Source: CBDCYS01 sp965226185 (GTDB lineage: Bacteria; Acidobacteriota; Terriglobia; Bryobacterales; UBA6623). From it: a stretch of DNA of 64,000 nucleotides. This document shows, in pieces, positions 56,302-64,000 of the stretch. The position numbers and the translations under genes are program-made. Position 1 is the first letter of the stretch. Every line of letters starts with the position of its first letter. The stretch spans positions 1,426,001 to 1,490,000 of the forward strand of contig CBDDCT010000006.1 in assembly GCA_965226185.1 (NCBI GenBank), in the 5' to 3' direction. The notes under the pieces are model-generated. The model made no database searches. It was given only the letters and a program-made list of their open reading frames with translations, and was not told the DNA's origin.

Positions 56302-56706
56302 ATGAAGGAATCCTCCGACTCTTCACACCGCAAACTGATTCGCCCATCCCTGAATGAAGTCAAGGAGCAAATGCATCAGCAAAAGCGCCAGCACCAGAAT
56401 CAAAACCACTCCCGCCAGAAGCGGTCCGCGCCACCGGAACAGACCAACGCCGAAAGCTTCTACTTCGTCAAACAGATGCAGAACCGCACGCCGATCGTGC
56501 TCGTGCTCAAGGACGGCGAAGAACTCAGCGGCACGGTCGAGTGGTACGACAAGACCTGCCTGAAGATCAACCGGCCCGCTGGACCGAACGTGCTGGTTTA
56601 CAAAGACAGCATCAAATACATCTTCAAGCAGAGCGAGCAAAGCAGTTCGAGCGAAGAGGATTCCGGCGAAAGCGGAGTTGGGGCGAACGGCTCCGGCGCC
56701 AGCTAG
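56302..56706 (+). CDS. hfq: Hfq-like RNA chaperone with long N- and C-terminal extensions
   Basis: Hfq is a hexameric Sm-fold protein that pairs small RNAs with mRNAs. The Sm core reads NAESFYFVKQMQNRTPIVLV, LKDGEELSGTVEWYDKTCLK and YKDSIKYIFK. The canonical YKHA of the second Sm motif is YKDS here, so the RNA-binding His is replaced. About 50 residues precede the core (basic and Gln-rich, with HRKLIRPSLNEVKEQMHQQK) and an acidic Ser/Glu tail follows. Start ATG 56302 has GAAAGG upstream; ATG 56281 is possible. The family assignment is firm. RNA partners are unknown. Confidence 0.87.
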   Translation: MKESSDSSHRKLIRPSLNEVKEQMHQQKRQHQNQNHSRQKRSAPPEQTNAESFYFVKQMQNRTPIVLVLKDGEELSGTVEWYDKTCLKINRPAGPNVLVYKDSIKYIFKQSEQSSSSEEDSGESGVGANGSGAS

Positions 56707-56735
56707 CGAGCCGCTCGAACGAAGACCCCAGCTTT

Positions 56736-57221
56736 CTAAACTCGGGACTCAGGTCTTTGACGGCGTTGGCGGAGGCGGTATTGCCGGCGCTCGCCTGCTT
56801 GTTCGTAACGGCGTTTTTCCTCTTCCGTCTCTGGAACGGCCCCCGAAACCGGCTTTGGGCGCTGGTCTCTCCCTACCGCGACGAAAGTCAAATAGGCTGA
56901 AGCAACGTGCCTCTTCTTGGCGCTGCGGAGGTCTTCCGTATGCACCTTGACGCCCACCTCCATCGAAGTATGGAAGGCCCGGTTGACCGCTGCCCGCAGG
57001 ACGATCAGTTCGCCAATCGCGATGGGTTCACGAAAGTCCATGTGATCAAACGACGCCGTCACGACGAACTCGCGGCAGTGGCGCGCGGCCGCGATCGCTC
57101 CGGCGATATCCACAAGCTGCATCAGCTTGCCGCCAAGCAGGTTCCCCAGGCCGTTGGCATCGTTGGGAAGCGCCAGCTCTGACAGTTCTGAATAAGATTC
57201 GCGTACAGGTTTTCCGCTCAT
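56736..57221 (-). CDS. Acyl-CoA thioesterase, hot-dog fold (YciA/BACH-like)
   Basis: The 161-residue protein has LPNDANGLGNLLGGKLMQLV followed by DIAGAIAAARHC, which carries the Asn/Asp region of the single-hot-dog acyl-CoA hydrolases. FVVTASFDHMDFREPIAIGE and YLTFVAVGRDQRPKPV are the other landmarks. These hydrolyse medium- to long-chain acyl-CoA. The last 30 residues are basic and low-complexity. Its 3' end faces the hfq 3' end with 29 bases between. Confidence 0.87.
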   Translation of the reverse strand: MSGKPVRESYSELSELALPNDANGLGNLLGGKLMQLVDIAGAIAAARHCREFVVTASFDHMDFREPIAIGELIVLRAAVNRAFHTSMEVGVKVHTEDLRSAKKRHVASAYLTFVAVGRDQRPKPVSGAVPETEEEKRRYEQAGERRQYRLRQRRQRPESRV

Positions 57222-57353
57222 GGTTTTCTGGATTCGTGAAGATTCATTTGGCCGCCTTCGGCCTGGGGCGCTCCGGCAACGGGAACTGCATCAGCGTCCG
57301 CTTGCGGCTGCTCCCACGGCCTTGGGCGGCTTCGAGGCGGCCGTGGCATTTTT

Positions 57354-57782
57354 CTAATCCAAGAAGGGTTCCTCACCTATCGACCGGAGATAACTAGCGA
57401 GGTAGGCTTCAGCTTGCCTCGCAAGCAGCCCGTCAACGTTGAGATCGATCCAAGACTTCGTGGCCCGGCAGTATCGAAGCGTGCCGTGGCGAAGCGGCAG
57501 ATAGACCCGCTCCACGACGTAGGCAACTACGACAGTACGGCCGTCGTCGGCCGAAATGCCGAAACGAACCGCGTCAGGTCCTTCTCCGTTCGGAAAGCGC
57601 TTGCATTCGATTCTCGCGTAACCCAAGTTGCAGTAGTCAACAAGAAGCCGCTCGGAGGGCAAGAACGGTTCGCTAGCGGCGCGGCACTCCCCCCTATACA
57701 GCGCCCCCAAGGGTGGCCGCAGCTTGCCGGGCCACTTGGTCCAGGGAAGTGGTTCGCTCGGACAAAAGTAGGGACAAGCCAT
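57354..57782 (-). CDS. Cys-rich conserved protein of unknown function
   Basis: The 142-residue protein begins ACPYFCPSEPLPWTKWPGKL, with PLGALYRGECRA next and DYCNLGYARIECKRFP further on. These give six Cys residues in pairs that could hold an iron-sulfur cluster or zinc. The C-terminal half (RFGISADDGRTVVVAYVVER) looks beta-rich. I recall similar hypothetical proteins in Acidobacteria but no named family. There is no signal peptide, so it should be cytoplasmic. The neighbours do not suggest a pathway. Confidence 0.72.
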   Translation of the reverse strand: MACPYFCPSEPLPWTKWPGKLRPPLGALYRGECRAASEPFLPSERLLVDYCNLGYARIECKRFPNGEGPDAVRFGISADDGRTVVVAYVVERVYLPLRHGTLRYCRATKSWIDLNVDGLLARQAEAYLASYLRSIGEEPFLD

Positions 57783-57886
57783 CGGTTTGCCTCAGCTAAC
57801 AGGATATCGATTGCTATAGTAGTGTTCTGCCGCGGGGCGCACAACCGCCCCTGACAGTTTCCGCAGCCGGCAAACACCCGAAACCC

Positions 57887-58198
57887 ATGCCCAGCGATCG
57901 ACTGGAAACTCTGCTCCAATTTGTCGAATCCAACCCCAAAGACGCGTTTGTGCGCTACGGGCTGGCACAAGAATACGTCAACCAGGGCCAGCTTGAAAAG
58001 GCCATCGAAGAATTCAAGACGCTGCTGGCGAACCATGCGGACTATCAGGCCGCCTATTACCACGCCGGCCAAACCTATCGCAAGCTTGGCCGCCAGCAGG
58101 AAGCTCGCGAGTCCTTCCAGAAGGGTATCGAGCTCGCCACGCACTCCGGTGACTCCCACGCCCAAAGCGAACTCGAAGCGGCGCTCGAAGAGCTTTAG
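57887..58198 (+). CDS. Small TPR protein
   Basis: The 103-residue protein is made of two to three TPR units (DAFVRYGLAQEYVNQGQLEK, YQAAYYHAGQTYRKLGRQQE) and a short end helix. It should act as a protein-protein scaffold in the cytoplasm. It is a separate gene, not part of a larger TPR protein; its stop is followed by a convergent gene 42 bases away. Confidence 0.82.
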   Translation: MPSDRLETLLQFVESNPKDAFVRYGLAQEYVNQGQLEKAIEEFKTLLANHADYQAAYYHAGQTYRKLGRQQEARESFQKGIELATHSGDSHAQSELEAALEEL

Positions 58199-58239
58199 CA
58201 AAGAGTTGCACTGCCGAATCGAGCCTAATTTGGAGCAAC

Positions 58240-59967
58240 CTACTCGCCCCGCCTCCGGTAAAACTCGTAGGTTCGCTTCCTTGGGTTGCGATCGCGGTCC
58301 CACCAACTGCGCTTTTGAAGGTAGCTGTATTCCCAAACCTTGTCGTAGGCCTCGGTGAGGCCTTTGGGTTTCTGCTCCCGGGGCGTCCACAACACATACC
58401 AGTCGGCATCCGCATAGTCATCGAACTGCTCATCGGGTATTCGCCCCCGGAATTGTTTGTTGCGTGGCGCGTCACTGTCAAGCAAGGCCACCCAGTTCAG
58501 CTCGGGAAGGTGAAAATAGACCGCCATCCCTTTGACGTTGCGGAAAAAAGCCACCGTCTCTTGCGGGCCGACGTGCTCGCGCAGGTAGTCAACCACGGGT
58601 CCGTTGTGCGAGACATTACCCAGATACTGTCGCTCAACGACGTTTTCCGGCCCAAGGTAAAAGTTCAGATTGGGCCATACGGCGAGGCCGGCAAAACAAG
58701 CCCCGGCGATCACGCGATTCCTTTGGCGCGCTAGTTCGGCGATGACGATTGCCCCGAGAAAAATCGCGGCGGGAACAATTTGATAGTAGTGCCGGTGCTG
58801 TGTGCTGTTGTTGCCGATCAGGATCGCAAGGATGGGAGAGACGAGCAGCACCAATCCCCCCAGCAGCGCCGCCCGCGCCAAGAATGACTGCCGGCCGAAT
58901 TTCGCCCAGCCATAAAGCAGGATAGCTGGGATGACGGCGCACAGGGCCGCGCCTGCCCAAAACAGAGGTTTGGGCTGCTGGAATACCTGCCTCGCCGTGA
59001 ACCCGAACAAGAGGGGGGACCAAAGCAGCAGCACCGACAACAACATTCCCGCCGGCACGAGCTTGGGCAATCTCTTCAGCGGCCCGAAGAACGAGAACGC
59101 GGCAGGCGCCAATATCAAGAACGGGACCGTTCGCCAATTGTCCCGTCCAAGATACACCGCGGCGCGATGGTAAAGGTCCGCCAGCGAGCGATCGTCGGGA
59201 GGCGGCCACGCGGCGGCGAACTCAGAATGCAACAGCCAGAACTCAATACCCAAAACCGCTGCCAGGCCGCACGATACCGCAAAGAAACCTCGAATCAAAC
59301 GCCTGTCCTGAATGAACAAGGCGAACAACCCCAATGCCGCCCACATCCCGCCGAAAGCAGAGTAGTTCGAGAGGTAGAGCATGACCCCGCCGCAGGCAAT
59401 GCGAGCATAGAACGAACGGCTGCCGGCCAACTCAGGATCCCGAAGATAGCGGCAGAATTCGAAAATCAGCCATGTGGCGGCGAGCACGACCAGGATGTAA
59501 TAGCGGCTCTGCCGGGCAGCCGAAAGAAAGTAAATCGAGAGAACACCGAGGTAGGGGAGCAGAAGCGGCTTGAGTCCCGGGCCAAACAATAATACGCCCA
59601 GCCGGTACATGACGAACAGCGTCAGCGCGCCCAAGCAAGCGAAGGGCAACCGCGCGGTCACGGTATCGGCCCCCAGCAATTTGAAACTCACTGCCGCTAC
59701 ATAGAACTGCAAATAGGTGTGCATCGCCGGCAGCAGCTTGGAATTCATGTCGTGCCCGTCGGCGGCTTGCACAACGAGCTGTTTGCCGTCGAATACCCAG
59801 GGAAGCCAAGTACCGTTCTCGGCCATCATGCGGCCCCAATTGGCCGTAGTGCCCTCGTCGCGCCACAGAAGCGCGCCGTCAAGCCGCCAAAACAACAAGA
59901 TGGCGGCAACAACCACGAGCAGGGCGACGAGCGTAACGCGCATGGAATGTTTTGCGAAATCAGGCAC
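58240..59967 (-). CDS. GT39-like (PMT-family) membrane glycosyltransferase
   Basis: The 575-residue polytopic protein has the first periplasmic loop LLWRDEGTTANWGRMMAENG followed by the long insertion region VVQAADGHDMNSKLLPAMHT. About eleven helices follow, and then a C-terminal soluble domain (VSHNGPVVDYLREHVGPQET). The Asp-Glu pair in RDEGT is the family's catalytic site. The start is GTG at 59967 or ATG at 59943. It resembles the 27-30 kb glycosyltransferases in plan but is not a close copy. The acceptor is unknown. Confidence 0.85.
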   Translation of the reverse strand: MPDFAKHSMRVTLVALLVVVAAILLFWRLDGALLWRDEGTTANWGRMMAENGTWLPWVFDGKQLVVQAADGHDMNSKLLPAMHTYLQFYVAAVSFKLLGADTVTARLPFACLGALTLFVMYRLGVLLFGPGLKPLLLPYLGVLSIYFLSAARQSRYYILVVLAATWLIFEFCRYLRDPELAGSRSFYARIACGGVMLYLSNYSAFGGMWAALGLFALFIQDRRLIRGFFAVSCGLAAVLGIEFWLLHSEFAAAWPPPDDRSLADLYHRAAVYLGRDNWRTVPFLILAPAAFSFFGPLKRLPKLVPAGMLLSVLLLWSPLLFGFTARQVFQQPKPLFWAGAALCAVIPAILLYGWAKFGRQSFLARAALLGGLVLLVSPILAILIGNNSTQHRHYYQIVPAAIFLGAIVIAELARQRNRVIAGACFAGLAVWPNLNFYLGPENVVERQYLGNVSHNGPVVDYLREHVGPQETVAFFRNVKGMAVYFHLPELNWVALLDSDAPRNKQFRGRIPDEQFDDYADADWYVLWTPREQKPKGLTEAYDKVWEYSYLQKRSWWDRDRNPRKRTYEFYRRRGE

Positions 59968-60950
59968 GGAGGGGCGCCGCGGACCGTACCGAAGGAAGCG
60001 AGACCAGCGCCGCGAGCAGGCGAACAGGTGCGGTCTTGCGGGAGTCGTGCTCCGTCGCCCGTTCCGGAAAGCCTCCAGTATACCGAACCGGATTTTTTCT
60101 CAAGCCACCGCAGCTTCCAGGGCCAAGCCGAGTTTATAGAAGTGAGAGGACAGCGGCCATGCTTGCGCTCCCGGCATGGCCGGAGGGCGATTTCATGGTC
60201 TCAAAAAGTCATTGAAACGAAAGAGGTTGCCGGTTGAGGTGTAAAGTTTCTATAAAAAATGTCAGACAATGTCAGGTTTTGTCATGCTCTCGGGGTGTTT
60301 TCCGCGGTTTTGGGCGTCTCGTATTCATAGTCGTCGTTTAGTGTTTTTGTTTTCAATGGCTTGCGTTGAGGACGCCGACTGAGCCGATGTCATACTGCCT
60401 GACAAAGTGGCTGTTTTTCATTGGATTTCGTTTCTTTTTATCGGTGACAGGCGGGCTGATTCGGCTGGACGCGGGCTTCGAGGAAATGCCGGCAAAGACA
60501 TGTCGCCACGAATGGCGACACGGCACGTCTGGAGACGCACGCCACGCCGCTTGTCCCCAGCTTTCTTGTTCCAACTGAGTGCCAGGGGTGGAATCCGCTC
60601 TCTCACGGTTGCGGCTCTGAGTCTCTTCTCGGCTTTCCGCTGGATTCGGCAGGTCTATCATTGGACCGCCAAGGGGGCCTTTCCCTTGCCGACTTTCCGC
60701 TCTCATTGTAGCAGCCGGGGTTCGGTCTTTCGGTTCGTTTGGCGGGGGTGAGTGGGATGTAAGTGCTTGAAAAACTTCACTGTAAGGTTTTTTGTTTTTA
60801 CGTGACCGCGCTCGCGGTTTTCGGGTTTTGGGCCTGGGAGCCCAATTCATGGCAGGCAAGGATGCCCGCCCCACGTGGCGGAATGCAGAAACTCCAGGCA
60901 CCGCCACTTATGTCGACTATGTCGACGCCGGGGTCATGCCCGTAGCGAGG
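59968..60950. other. Non-coding interval with T/G-skewed sequence and repeats
   Basis: No credible gene is present. The part 60230-60840 is T/G-rich on the plus strand, like the island at 25.5-25.9 kb. It contains repeat-type phrases such as CGCTCTCTCACGGTTGCGGCTCTGA (60597-60621), whose reverse complement resembles the repeat near 44650, and GCAGAAACTCCAG (60885), which also occurs at 22085. A minus-strand frame of 184 codons here is low-complexity and I consider it spurious. Confidence 0.5.
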
Positions 60951-61412
60951 CTAACGCTTGTCACGCTTTTTCGCTATGGAGACGGTAGCCGACAACCCCT
61001 TCAGCAACACTTCAAAGTCACCCGGGCCCAAGCCGCTGACAACCTTTTCCTGCGTCCGTTTCCAAGCGGGAAGAGCCTGCTCCAACAAGTCTCGGCCGTG
61101 AACGGTTAGCTCGACAACGCGGGTTCTGCGATCTTCTCCCGGTTCTATCCTGACCCAACGCTGCTTTTCGAGCGGACCGAGGTCGCGGCTCAGCGTCGTC
61201 CGGTCCATGACCAATATATCCGCCAATTCGGTGATTTGGATTGGCTCCTGTTGGGCGACCGCGGCCAAGATCGTGAACTGAGTGGCTCTCAGGCTGAGCG
61301 GCTGCAGAGCGGTGTCGAACATCCGCGTAACGGCCCGGGTGGCTTTTCGCAGGTTGAAACAGGCGCACTGACCGCAGCCCTTGAGATCGAGCGTTTGATT
61401 ACCAGCAGGCAT
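60951..61412 (-). CDS. MarR-family transcriptional regulator
   Basis: The 153-residue protein has a winged-helix core: ATQFTILAAVAQQEPIQITE, LADILVMDRTTLSRDLGPLE (recognition helix) and VRIEPGEDRRTRVVELTVHG (wing). The N-terminal CGQCACFNLRKATRAVTRMF has two Cys residues and matches a MarR subgroup that could sense oxidants. It would be a dimeric repressor. No transporter or detoxification gene is adjacent, so the target is unclear. Confidence 0.9.
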   Translation of the reverse strand: MPAGNQTLDLKGCGQCACFNLRKATRAVTRMFDTALQPLSLRATQFTILAAVAQQEPIQITELADILVMDRTTLSRDLGPLEKQRWVRIEPGEDRRTRVVELTVHGRDLLEQALPAWKRTQEKVVSGLGPGDFEVLLKGLSATVSIAKKRDKR

Positions 61413-61843
61413 TATTTAAGAGTATATGCACTTATTTCTTGTTTGTCAAGAGTTTTCATTGTCCATACCCCGAATGAGTCGTTCAGGTTCAGCCACACTC
61501 GGACGTGCTGCACCGAAAAGACCGGCGGGCGCCTCCGCGGGCCCGCTGCTGGGACGAGGGGCCGCGGCCGTCTCACAGCTTTTGTTGGCAGCGATTCTTG
61601 ATGCCAATTCTTGCTCGCGGCGTCGCCGAGCTGTGATGGATTCCGCGCTGAGAGTTTTCGCCCAGGAACTCGAGTCGGAAACCCCGTTAGTACTCGTTTA
61701 GTACGAAACCCTCTCAGCTTCTAAGCGCCCCTGCCGGCGGTTCTAGTAGCCATCCCGCTAGCAGCCGTCTGTGATCCTCCTTAAACTCATCTGTAGCGCA
61801 GCCTGGTCATCGGGCGCGGCTAGTGTCACGGGAACAAGTCACC
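61413..61843. other. No gene recognised
   Basis: A plus-strand frame of 91 codons (61426-61701) is Ala/Arg-rich and lacks a ribosome binding site or motif. I leave it out. The interval should carry the MarR promoter, perhaps with its own binding site, but I see no clear palindrome. Confidence 0.4.
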
Positions 61844-62815
61844 ATGAGCCGATCCGTCGAAAAATTCAACGCTGCTGTCCCCGCACCCATTCGTTTCCTG
61901 ATCATCTTGGCAGCCGGTCTCGGGATATTTTATTCGGGAACGGTCCATCTCATGGCTCACACGGTCTGGTTCGCCACAGTCAAGCTCAGAGGAAATGCGG
62001 CATACTGCCCTTGGTCCCGGATCTTTACGCTCTACTCCGACCTCAATCAGTTTGCCGACCGCGTTGCGGAGAAAAAGCTGGCGGCTAAGGTCGAAGCGTA
62101 CGACGAGAAGTTCGGCATCGAGCTGGTCGACATTGGCTCACGCAAATTCTGGATCCGGCGCGGGGGCACCAGCTGGGACGGTCGACACCTGTTGGCTTAC
62201 CACGTTGCCGAGCATGAATGGGTCTCCAGCCGCAACCCTGAACAGATGGTGGGCAAAGGGGATATCGTGATCGACTGCGGCGCCCACGTCGGTGCCTACT
62301 CCGCCCAGGCTTTGGCATTTGGCGCGGAGAAAGTGATTGCCATCGACCCCGATCCCACCCAGGTGGAGTGCCTGCGCCGCAATTTTTCGGCCGAGATTGC
62401 GGAAGGACGTCTCATCGTTGTGCCTAAGGCGATCTGGAGCAGCGAGGGCTCGATGACTCTCAATCTCGGGGTAGCGCACTCGGCGATGAGCAGCCTGATC
62501 TTCGAGAACGGTGGAGACGAGGTGGAGGTGCCGGTTACGACAATCGACAGCCTGGTCGAAGAATTGGGTCTGTCCCGGGTCGACTATATCAAGATAGACA
62601 TCGAGGGCGCGGAACGCGAAGCACTGAAAGGGGCGATGAAGACGATCCGTAAACACCACCCGCGGATGATGCTCGACGCCTACCACCGCCCTGACGACAT
62701 GGAAGTCTTACCCACAGTAATCTCCCACGCGCTGACCGATTACCGCATGACCTGCGGCGCGTGCACACCGCGCGAATCCGGCCTGATCGTCCCTCACTAC
62801 ATATTTTACGAGTAG
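61844..62815 (+). CDS. FkbM-family methyltransferase with N-terminal membrane helix
   Basis: The protein of about 323 residues has one hydrophobic segment near the start (FLIILAAGLGIFYSGTVHLM). The SAM-binding fold follows: VIDCGAHVGAYSAQALAFGA, VIAIDPDPTQVECLRRNF, PVTTIDSLVEELGLSRVDYI and KIDIEGAEREALKGAMKTI. These blocks define FkbM methyltransferases, which methylate sugars or other small molecules, often in exopolysaccharide or secondary-metabolite pathways. The active site should face the cytoplasm. The acceptor is unknown. About 295 bases separate it from the ATP synthase cluster. Confidence 0.88.
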   Translation: MSRSVEKFNAAVPAPIRFLIILAAGLGIFYSGTVHLMAHTVWFATVKLRGNAAYCPWSRIFTLYSDLNQFADRVAEKKLAAKVEAYDEKFGIELVDIGSRKFWIRRGGTSWDGRHLLAYHVAEHEWVSSRNPEQMVGKGDIVIDCGAHVGAYSAQALAFGAEKVIAIDPDPTQVECLRRNFSAEIAEGRLIVVPKAIWSSEGSMTLNLGVAHSAMSSLIFENGGDEVEVPVTTIDSLVEELGLSRVDYIKIDIEGAEREALKGAMKTIRKHHPRMMLDAYHRPDDMEVLPTVISHALTDYRMTCGACTPRESGLIVPHYIFYE

Positions 62816-63110
62816 TAGTTCCCGGACTCAACAGGCAGAGGCGCCGATTTCGGCTATTTTGGCATTGTTGAGCTCGGGCATGAATTTCGCGACATCGTTT
62901 GTCATCCCGAACTACGTGGCGATCGGACGCTAGATAACGAAGTCTCAAATGTCCCTTCGAGTTGCCGAATTACGCCGCCGTTTGATATCGTTAAGGTCTA
63001 AGGGTCACCTCCGTCGGGAAGCTTCCAACCTGTCGTCAGAATGTAGGATTCGATTTGCGATCTGCCCTCCGTGTGTCGCGATGGGAGATCTTCGCGGGCG
63101 CGGTTTCCGA

Positions 63111-63299
63111 ATGAAACCCACTGGGCCGGCGGCCGTTGCCGGCTGGAGTCTCAGCGGCAGTATTCTGGGGTGTCTCTTTGTCGGCTACGTCGTTGGAGAC
63201 TATTTTGACGCCAACCCGGCGGCCATCGTGATTGGGCTGTTCGTTGGCGTCGTGGTCGGGTTTTATACCCTGGCGAAGACAATGTGGCTGAAGAAATGA
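63111..63299 (+). CDS. AtpZ/AtpI-like F0F1-ATPase assembly protein
   Basis: The 62-residue protein starts at ATG 63111 and has two transmembrane helices: AAVAGWSLSGSILGCLFVGY with VVGDYFDANP between, and AAIVIGLFVGVVVGFYTLAK. This is the usual AtpZ layout. AtpZ helps assemble the c-ring and may carry magnesium or calcium. Its stop overlaps the next start (ATGA), and atpB follows, so all belong to the ATP synthase operon. Confidence 0.83.
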   Translation: MKPTGPAAVAGWSLSGSILGCLFVGYVVGDYFDANPAAIVIGLFVGVVVGFYTLAKTMWLKK

Positions 63300-63577
63300 C
63301 CGCAGCCATTATTTGGGGCGTTGTGGCCGGAGCGGTGACTTTCGGGATTTCCGAGGTGCTGCTGAAACTGTGGGACAAGCACCCGGCTCTGGATTTCTGG
63401 AAGGTTTCCCTGCTGGGTGTGATCGCCCGCGGCGCCTATGTTCTCGGGATGCTGACGTTCGTCGTCCTGTCAGGCTGGGTGGAACCGGCGCCCTTTACGA
63501 TGGCTCTCGTGGCGGTGTATTTCGCGGCTCAGGTTTTTGAAGCCTTTCGATACCGAAAGCAGATCGAAACGAGATGA
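63296..63577 (+). CDS. AtpI-like small membrane protein of the ATP synthase operon
   Basis: The 93-residue protein starts at ATG 63296, overlapping the stop of the AtpZ-like gene by four bases. Three or four hydrophobic helices are seen (AAIIWGVVAGAVTFGISEVL, GVIARGAYVLGMLTFVVLSG, FTMALVAVYFAAQVFEAF). Position and topology match ATP synthase subunit I. Sequence identity in this family is low, so the call rests mainly on context. Confidence 0.75.
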   Translation: MTAAIIWGVVAGAVTFGISEVLLKLWDKHPALDFWKVSLLGVIARGAYVLGMLTFVVLSGWVEPAPFTMALVAVYFAAQVFEAFRYRKQIETR

Positions 63578-64000
63578 TTGCGCAGTTACCATTCGCCTTC
63601 CTGTTGGCAGCCGCCGCCGCTGCCGAACACGGGGAAGAGGAGAGTCTTTCCGAGGTCCTGATCCATCACATCTCGAACCACGATTACCCTTCTCTTGCCC
63701 AGTGGGGCATGTCGAAAGGCGTGGTCATGATGCTGACCGCGGCGGCGTTTCTGATCGTCGTGACCGGCTGGTTCTTCAGGAAATCCCGCGTCTCCAACGG
63801 CGCTCCGAAGGGTGTCACCAACGCCTTGGAGTATCTCGTCCTCTTTGTTCGCGACGAGATCGCCATTGCCCACATGGGACCGAAATTCGGCCGCATGTTC
63901 ACGCCTTTCCTGCTGACGCTGTTCTTTTTCATCCTGACGTGCAATCTGCTGGGTTTGGTTCCCGGCGCCTACACGGCCACCAGCAACGTCAACATGACGG
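63574..64000 (+). CDS. atpB: F0F1 ATP synthase subunit a (partial)
   Basis: The start ATG at 63574 overlaps the previous stop (ATGA). The visible 142 residues include a hydrophobic N-terminus (FAFLLAAAAAAEHGEEES), the helix VVMMLTAAAFLIVVTGWFFR, ALEYLVLFVRDEIAIAHMGP and the typical FTPFLLTLFFFILTCNLLGL followed by VPG. Subunit a forms the proton half-channels against the c-ring. The gene continues beyond base 64000, where the catalytic Arg region should lie. Confidence 0.93.
   Translation, partial: MIAQLPFAFLLAAAAAAEHGEEESLSEVLIHHISNHDYPSLAQWGMSKGVVMMLTAAAFLIVVTGWFFRKSRVSNGAPKGVTNALEYLVLFVRDEIAIAHMGPKFGRMFTPFLLTLFFFILTCNLLGLVPGAYTATSNVNMT

Noticed and set aside
60353..60907. 184-codon minus-strand open frame
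   Set aside because: It is Pro/Arg/Ser-rich without any domain and sits in repeat-like T/G-skewed DNA. No ribosome binding site is apparent.

Overview
The window looks like an Acidobacteriota chromosome, probably close to the Bryobacterales/Solibacter type. This is inferred from gene families, not from a phylogenetic marker. Supporting features are paralogous Ser/Thr kinases fused to a TolB-like domain and TPRs, a VWFA-type secreted protein, a secreted protein with a VPFDFVVGNQTL motif, several Tat-exported sugar-metabolism proteins, a tannase-family esterase, many GT39-like membrane glycosyltransferases, an MBOAT/SGNH acyl-transfer pair, GC-rich sequence and abundant small palindromic repeats.

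Layout. 1-4.2 kb is a transposon graveyard (an ISNCY-type and two IS630-type transposase relics). 4.3-5.8 kb holds an AMP-forming acyl-CoA ligase. 5.9-11.1 kb holds two full kinase-TPR genes plus the N- and C-terminal stubs of lost copies. 11.1-14.3 kb encodes a mutarotase-fold-like protein, a VWFA protein and a coiled-coil membrane protein. At 14.4-16.7 kb a DUF3800 gene is cut by an ISAzo13-type element. 17-24 kb carries secreted and envelope genes. 24-38 kb is rich in carbohydrate genes: Gfo/Idh/MocA oxidoreductase, GH88, three large membrane glycosyltransferase-like proteins, two mannonate-dehydratase-like proteins with export signals and a DHDPS/KDG-type lyase. 38.5-40.4 kb carries a MaoC-like protein and aroF. 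40.6-50.6 kb is mostly housekeeping: hyuA-like, LOG-like, lspA-lgt, queG, HpcH aldolase, EamA and a compact coenzyme F420 operon npdG-cofD-cofC. 51-53.4 kb is the SGNH/MBOAT pair. 54-58 kb is tRNA-Lys, tmk, holB, an hfq homologue, a thioesterase and small genes. The right end enters the ATP synthase operon (atpZ-like, atpI-like, atpB).

The most interesting element is the 5' leader of aroF (minus strand, 40440 to 40270). It contains a 22-codon open frame with a dense aromatic run (FSYAYRWWFRF), followed by two mutually exclusive RNA structures. One is a 9-bp antiterminator and the other a terminator with a U6 tract, just upstream of the aroF ribosome binding site. This is the architecture of a ribosome-mediated attenuator that could read Phe, Tyr and Trp together to control DAHP synthase.

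Other points are a four-copy MITE-like family with about 35-bp inverted ends, an (AAG)11 microsatellite encoding a Lys12 C-terminus, a methyltransferase carrying a lipoprotein signal, and four frameshifts in which the sequence is exactly one base short inside a homopolymer. The last suggests base-calling errors rather than four real pseudogenes.
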